Part shown: positions 6,716-9,977 of the stretch, one piece after another | How positions within the stretch are numbered: the first letter of the stretch is position 1 | Layout: each line of letters begins with the position of its first letter | DNA from: CALMEC01 sp031372145 | Lineage (GTDB): Bacteria > Actinomycetota > Thermoleophilia > Miltoncostaeales > Miltoncostaeaceae | NCBI GenBank assembly: GCA_031372145.1 | Contig: JANMKR010000027.1 | Location: 1 to 9,977, forward strand | Direction: 5' to 3' | DNA: 9,977 nucleotides | Made by a program: the position numbers and the translations under genes | Notes under the pieces: generated by a model | What the model was told of the DNA's origin: nothing | What the model saw: the letters and a program-made list of their open reading frames with translations, nothing else | Database searches by the model: none

Positions 6716-6749
6716 GGCCGCCCCACTCCGGTCACGGGAGGGGGCGGCC
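6716..6749 (+). terminator. Terminator of the methyltransferase operon
   Basis: GGCCGCCCC (6716-6724) pairs perfectly with GGGGCGGCC (6741-6749). Past one bulged A (6725), CTCC (6726-6729) pairs with GGAG (6737-6740), leaving a 7-base loop. The stem starts 14 bases after the YdhR-like stop codon. No U-tract follows, which is common in high-GC actinobacteria. Confidence 0.75.
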
Positions 6750-6849
6750 GGTCCCGTCGGCAACACCGCCAGGCCGGGAGCGGCGGCAGCACGATGGGGC
6801 GAACCGTCCTGGAGCCGGTCCTCAAGCGACCACATGGCGCTGTGCAGCG

Positions 6850-7003
6850 TCTGTGCAACTCCCGCCCGGGAAAAGGGGGGACGATGCGGGAAGAGCGGGG
6901 CGCAGAAACGGCTTGTTCAACCGGTTTTCATTCCCGTTCGGTCCCTTCGGGGTCGCTTCCCAAGCTTGAGGTCGCGGGTTCGGAAGCCCCGTCGTCCGCT
7001 GTC
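6850..7003 (+). repeat. Repeat copy C, ending in a tRNA-Gly(CCC) 3' half
   Basis: This is a full-length counterpart of copy A in the same orientation. It has TCTGTGCA (6850-6857), CCCGGGA, GGGGGACGATG (6876-6886), then an imperfect hairpin AAACGG/CCGGTTT at 6906-6927. After that comes a CCC-TTCG-GGG tetraloop hairpin (6943-6952) and the 30 bases identical to copy A (6946-6975). The T-loop is damaged by extra bases (TTCGGAAGCCCC instead of TTCGAGTCCC), so the tRNA part cannot be functional. Left of it lies the methyltransferase operon; right of it a cut reading frame and the oxidase gene. Confidence 0.75.
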
Positions 7004-7114
7004 CGGCGTCTCCGCGATGAGGAGTCGACGGCGCTCGTACGCCGCGTCGACCATCGCGTCGAAGTCCGGGGTCTCATTCACCGGTTCGCTGACGATCTCG
7101 TCGAAGAAGCCCAT
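7000..7114 (-). pseudogene. Truncated reading frame of unknown function, cut by repeat C
   Basis: From ATG at 7114 the minus strand reads MGFFDEIVSEPVNETPDF and continues for about 39 acidic, protein-like residues (through MVDAAYERRRLLIAETPD) before entering the antisense of repeat C. There the frame turns into tRNA-antisense sequence (GFRTRDLKLG). The product is not recognised, and no clear ribosome binding site precedes the ATG. It may be the 5' end of a gene interrupted by the repeat, or a chance frame. The first half has the composition of a real protein, unlike the second. Confidence 0.3.
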
Positions 7115-7321
7115 GTTTCGGCCATCGTGCTCAGGTGGGTTCGACGGGCGTCATGCGACATCGCGGCTCCGGATCCAGTCGCACGGATTCCACGCTCGCC
7201 GCGGCGGAGCCGATCGGGGACGCCCACCGTCGCGACGCGGACAACCTGAACGTTTGGAGATCATCGACTAACCGATCGACCAGTGGTCCGCACACTGATG
7301 GTTCACTAACCTCCACCGTTG

Positions 7322-9457
7322 ATGCCGTATCGTCGCCACGACCATCGCGCCGTCCGTCTCATTCGGCTCATGATCGCCGGCCTCGGCCTGCTCGCCTCGC
7401 TGATGGCGCCGAGCCTGGCCGCTGCCCACCGCGCGGCGCCGGCGCCGCGCGCGATCTCGGAGGAGGAGCTCCGCCGCCTCGAGGTCGCCACACTCGGCCC
7501 GGCTCACGCCGCCGAACATGCGAAGGCGCGGCTCCAGCGTGAGGTCGCCGCCACGTCCATATTGCCGCGGGCGCTCTCGTCGGCGCTGACGACCCTTCTG
7601 GCCGGGGCGCCGCCAGACGTCGGCTCCTGGACGCTGCCCGCGCCGCTTCCAATCGTCGCCATCCACTCCACCCTCCTGCAGTCCGGCAAGATCCTCATGT
7701 TCACGTACGACCCGGCGTCGAACGGCACCCAAGGATTCGCGGCGGTCTGGGACCCGGAGACAGGGACCAGCCGGCGCATCGACCCGCCAAGCAACCTGTG
7801 GTGCGCCGGCCACACGATGCTGGCAGACGGGCGCGTCGTCGTCGTCGGCGGCAACCTCGAGAGCTCGACGGCGAACGCGAACAACAAGGGCCTCAACCAG
7901 ATCTGGGTGTTCAACCCGTTCAACGAGACCTGGATCCGCCAACCGGACATGCGTAGGGGTCGTTGGTATCCGACGGCGACGAGGCTGCCGAGCGGCAAAG
8001 TTCTCATCACGAGCGGCTGGGACGAGACCGGCACCCGCACCAGGAACAACGACGTCGAGGTGTTCACCCCGTCGAGCGACCCCGATGGGGTGGGCACCGT
8101 GGATCTGATCGCCTCGCAGCAGTTCGACCTCTACCCGCATCAGTTCGTGCTCCCGAACGGGAACGTCGGGGTCGGCGGCCCAGGGATTGCGGATACGGGG
8201 ATCATCGATCCGGCGACCGGGGCGTGGACGCAGCTTCCGGGCCTCTCGTCTATCCGGACCGCCTCGTCCGCGGTGCTGGAGCCGTCGGGGCCGCTGGGCT
8301 CTGGCCGCATCCTGCTGTTCGGTGGCAACACCGCCCGCGCGGACGCGATCGACCTGCTGAGCCCGGCGCCGGCGTGGGCGCCGCTCGCGTCCCTGCCCGA
8401 GAAGCGGCGCAACCTCAACACGGTGATCCTGCCCGACGGGACGCTCCTGACCGTCGGCGGGAACACCACCGGCAACTACGACGGCCCGCTGTTCGAGACG
8501 CTGCTGTACGACCCGCAGTCAAACGTCTGGACCCACCTGGCATCGCAGGCCCACGCGCGCGGCTACCACTCCACAGCCCTGCTGCTGCCCGACGGACGTG
8601 TCTGGTCCGCCGGCGACGACGGACCCGGACCCCTCGACGGTGGCGCCTCGACCGACACCTACGAGATCTTCTCGCCTCCGTACCTGTTCCACGGGCCGCG
8701 CCCGACGATCACCTCGGCACCGTCCACGGTCGCCCTGGGCTCGACGTTCGCGGTCGGCACGCCGGACCCGGTCGTCCGGGCCGCGCTCGTGGCCCTCGGC
8801 TCGACGACGCACGCCAACGACATGAACCAGCGCCTCGTGAGCCTGACACCGGTCCGCCGCGAAGACGGGACGGGAGTCGATCTCATCGCCCCCGCGAACG
8901 CCAACGTCGCCCTGCCGGGCCAGTACATGCTGTTCCTGCTGAGCGACCTCGGTGTTCCCAGCGTCGCGCGCAACGTGAGGATCATCGACGGCACGCCACC
9001 TCCGGCACCCCAGCCAACGCCGACCGCCGCCGCCGCCGCCGTCACCACCTCCTGCGCGAGGTTGACGGCAAAGCAGCTCACCAGCCGCTGTGCCACCTTC
9101 CGGCGGGGCACCGCGCACGCGGATGTGCTCAACGGGACGTCGCTCGCGGACCGGCTCCTGGGACTCGGCGGCAACGATCGCCTGCTCGGCCGTGCGGGCG
9201 GCGACAGCCTCGAGGGGGGTGCGGGCGACGACCGGCTGCTGGGCGGGGGCGGCGGCGACTGGCTCCTCGGGGGGCCTGGGAACGATCGGCTCGAGGGCGG
9301 CGCCGGGCGCGACGTCTCTGTGGCAGGGCCGGGCAACGACACGATCCTGAGCCGCGACGGCGTCCGGGAGGTCGTCAATTGCGGCGCCGGCCGCGACACC
9401 GTCATCGCCGACCGCCTCGATGTCGTGAGCGGCTGCGAGCACGTCTTACGCAACTAA
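7322..9457 (+). CDS. Secreted copper-radical oxidase (galactose/glyoxal oxidase type) with RTX tail
   Basis: A 711-residue exported protein. Residues 1-36 are a signal peptide: Arg-rich start, hydrophobic LMIAGLGLLASLMA, cleavage near SLAAA. Residues of about 100-455 form a Kelch-type propeller with repeats such as DGRVVVVGGN, SGKVLITSG, SGRILLFGGN, DGTLLTVGGN and DGRVWSAG. About 458-556 is the DUF1929 domain found at the C-terminus of galactose oxidases. Residues matching the copper-radical site are all present. Cys161 (NLWCAG) and Tyr216 (RWYPT) would form the thioether cofactor, with Tyr415-His416 (GYHST) and His497 (STTHANDMNQR) as ligands. It would oxidise an alcohol or aldehyde to aldehyde or acid, making hydrogen peroxide; the substrate is unknown. 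A Pro/Ala linker leads to RTX repeats and a two-Cys end cap. ATG 7322 is preferred over TTG 7319; ATG 7370 is possible but would shorten the signal peptide. Confidence 0.88.
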   Translation: MPYRRHDHRAVRLIRLMIAGLGLLASLMAPSLAAAHRAAPAPRAISEEELRRLEVATLGPAHAAEHAKARLQREVAATSILPRALSSALTTLLAGAPPDVGSWTLPAPLPIVAIHSTLLQSGKILMFTYDPASNGTQGFAAVWDPETGTSRRIDPPSNLWCAGHTMLADGRVVVVGGNLESSTANANNKGLNQIWVFNPFNETWIRQPDMRRGRWYPTATRLPSGKVLITSGWDETGTRTRNNDVEVFTPSSDPDGVGTVDLIASQQFDLYPHQFVLPNGNVGVGGPGIADTGIIDPATGAWTQLPGLSSIRTASSAVLEPSGPLGSGRILLFGGNTARADAIDLLSPAPAWAPLASLPEKRRNLNTVILPDGTLLTVGGNTTGNYDGPLFETLLYDPQSNVWTHLASQAHARGYHSTALLLPDGRVWSAGDDGPGPLDGGASTDTYEIFSPPYLFHGPRPTITSAPSTVALGSTFAVGTPDPVVRAALVALGSTTHANDMNQRLVSLTPVRREDGTGVDLIAPANANVALPGQYMLFLLSDLGVPSVARNVRIIDGTPPPAPQPTPTAAAAAVTTSCARLTAKQLTSRCATFRRGTAHADVLNGTSLADRLLGLGGNDRLLGRAGGDSLEGGAGDDRLLGGGGGDWLLGGPGNDRLEGGAGRDVSVAGPGNDTILSRDGVREVVNCGAGRDTVIADRLDVVSGCEHVLRN
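9125..9350 (+). repeat. RTX calcium-binding repeats in the oxidase C-terminus
   Basis: This DNA encodes about eight degenerate glycine/aspartate nonapeptides (GGNDRLLGR, GGDSLEGGA, GDDRLLGGG, GGDWLLGGP, GNDRLEGGA and similar). The pattern is GGxGxDxLx of hemolysin-type Ca2+-binding beta-rolls, which fold outside the cell when calcium is present. The run ends in a cap with two cysteines (NCGAGRDTVIADR ... SGCEH), a style common in secreted Solirubrobacterales proteins. Confidence 0.85.
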
Positions 9458-9470
9458 CCGGCGAAGGGCA

Positions 9471-9541
9471 GCCAGTCAGTCGACGCCATCAGGGGTGACG
9501 TGCGGGCCCCGTCCGGCCGGAAGTCATACCGGGTGACTGGC
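9471..9541. other. Inverted repeat after the oxidase gene
   Basis: GCCAGTCA (9471-9478) and TGACTGGC (9534-9541) are perfect 8-base inverted repeats separated by 55 bases, 13 bases after the oxidase stop. The interior contains the palindrome CCGGCCGG (9513-9520). It could form a branched stem-loop at the end of the oxidase transcript, but the spacer is long for a terminator. Confidence 0.3.
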
Positions 9542-9560
9542 AACGCGGCGTGAGTGTCGG

Positions 9561-9640
9561 TGGACCTTCATCCCAGCCGCCGCCCCGTCCCGCTGGGATC
9601 GCTTCGCGGATCTGAGGTCTGACTGGTGGCGTCGGTCGTC
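9561..9640 (+). repeat. Possible strongly decayed repeat copy D
   Basis: CCTTCATCCC, a CCC-GCT-GGG hairpin (9588-9596), ATCGCTTC (9597-9604) and CTGAGGTC follow in the same order and strand as the corresponding parts of copy B (ATTCCCG, CCC-GCC-GGG, ATCGCTTCC, CTTGAGGTC). The tRNA T-arm cannot be recognised. The similarity is short and was judged by eye, so this is tentative. Confidence 0.3.
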
Positions 9641-9703
9641 GCACGTCACTCCCGCTCCGCCCCAAGACCATGCCCATCGAGGCGTCAGCTAGTGTGGGTT
9701 GGG

Positions 9704-9977
9704 ATGGCGACCCGTGAGGAACTCGATGCGCTCAGCTCCAAGGAGTTGCACGATCGCGCCGTCATGCGTGCAGAGCGCCACCTCGATGTCAAGTTCTTCT
9801 ACAAGCTGTTGGAGACGCTGCCCGCGGCGGAGGCGGCCACGGGCGACATCGAGCGAAGCAGCGCCGACATCTTCAGGGTCCGAGCGCTCGTGCATGACAT
9901 CGTCACGGCCGACGAGGGCGCGCTCGCGGACGCGCTGCGGCCGTTCTACATCACCTATCTGCTCGAACACGACGGCT
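9704..9977 (+). CDS. Conserved hypothetical actinobacterial protein, partial
   Basis: An open frame from ATG 9704 continues without a stop to the window edge (91 codons visible), so the 3' end is missing. The protein begins MATREELDALSSKELHDRAV and is rich in helix-forming, charged residues (VMRAERHLDVKFFYKLLETLPAAEAATGD, then RALVHDIVTADEGALADALRPFYITYLLEH). It resembles small helical proteins of unknown function that I recall from Solirubrobacterales genomes. There is no ribosome binding site, but TAGTGT (9690-9695) lies at -10 distance from the ATG, which would fit a leaderless transcript. An antisense frame covers the same DNA and is considered its shadow. Confidence 0.7.
   Translation, partial: MATREELDALSSKELHDRAVMRAERHLDVKFFYKLLETLPAAEAATGDIERSSADIFRVRALVHDIVTADEGALADALRPFYITYLLEHDG

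Larger units (their letters stand above)
6703..7321. other. Gene-free region with terminator, repeat copy C and a cut reading frame
   Basis: No intact gene lies between the YdhR-like stop and the oxidase start. The stretch holds the operon terminator (6716-6749), repeat copy C (6850-7003) and a truncated minus-strand reading frame abutting the repeat (about 7000-7114). About 200 bases of leader precede the oxidase. In that leader CAGTG (7281-7285) and CACTG (7293-7297) form a weak 5-bp inverted repeat about 25 bases before the start; nothing stronger was seen. Confidence 0.65.

Noticed and set aside
9125..9350. DNA-level tandem repeat or CRISPR-like array
   Set aside because: The periodicity comes from degenerate RTX nonapeptides inside a coding frame; there are no identical repeats with unique spacers.
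9689..9970. Minus-strand 93-residue reading frame at the right edge
   Set aside because: The plus strand from 9704 encodes a better protein, so this is taken as its shadow.

Overview
This window is GC-rich bacterial DNA and looks like a chromosome segment of a soil-type actinobacterium. Two proteins point more narrowly to the Thermoleophilia (Solirubrobacterales-like): the RTX tail of the secreted oxidase, with its Cys-rich end cap, and the partial conserved protein at the right edge. This placement is inferred from sequence style; no 16S rRNA or other marker gene is present.

Layout: (1) 1-147 is non-coding and holds two strong hairpins. (2) 148-1436, minus strand, is a translationally coupled pair: an ECF-type sigma factor followed, with a GTGA overlap, by a single-pass membrane protein that is probably its anti-sigma factor or regulator. 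(3) 1437-2099 has no intact gene. It holds two copies (A and B) of a repeat whose right end matches the 3' half of a tRNA-Gly(CCC), and between them a decayed PDZ-domain fragment. (4) 2100-6702, plus strand, carries a large ATP-binding LuxR-family (LAL) regulator, a winged-helix class I SAM methyltransferase and a small YdhR-like mono-oxygenase-fold protein. The last two form an operon closed by a strong hairpin. (5) 6703-7321 has no intact gene. It holds a third repeat copy (C), in the same orientation as A, and a short minus-strand reading frame cut off by it. (6) 7322-9457 encodes a secreted copper-radical oxidase of the galactose/glyoxal oxidase type, with a C-terminal RTX calcium-binding tail. 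(7) 9458-9703 is intergenic and holds a possible decayed fourth repeat (D). (8) From 9704 a conserved actinobacterial hypothetical gene runs off the right edge.

Functionally, the LAL regulator is the obvious candidate to control the methyltransferase/mono-oxygenase operon, and a near-perfect 20-bp dyad lies in the gap before that operon. The regulator-operon block is bracketed by direct repeats ending in tRNA-Gly 3' sequence. That suggests an acquired module or a dispersed tRNA-derived repeat family, but no integrase or transposase is visible. The sigma/anti-sigma pair and the secreted oxidase look like separate units.
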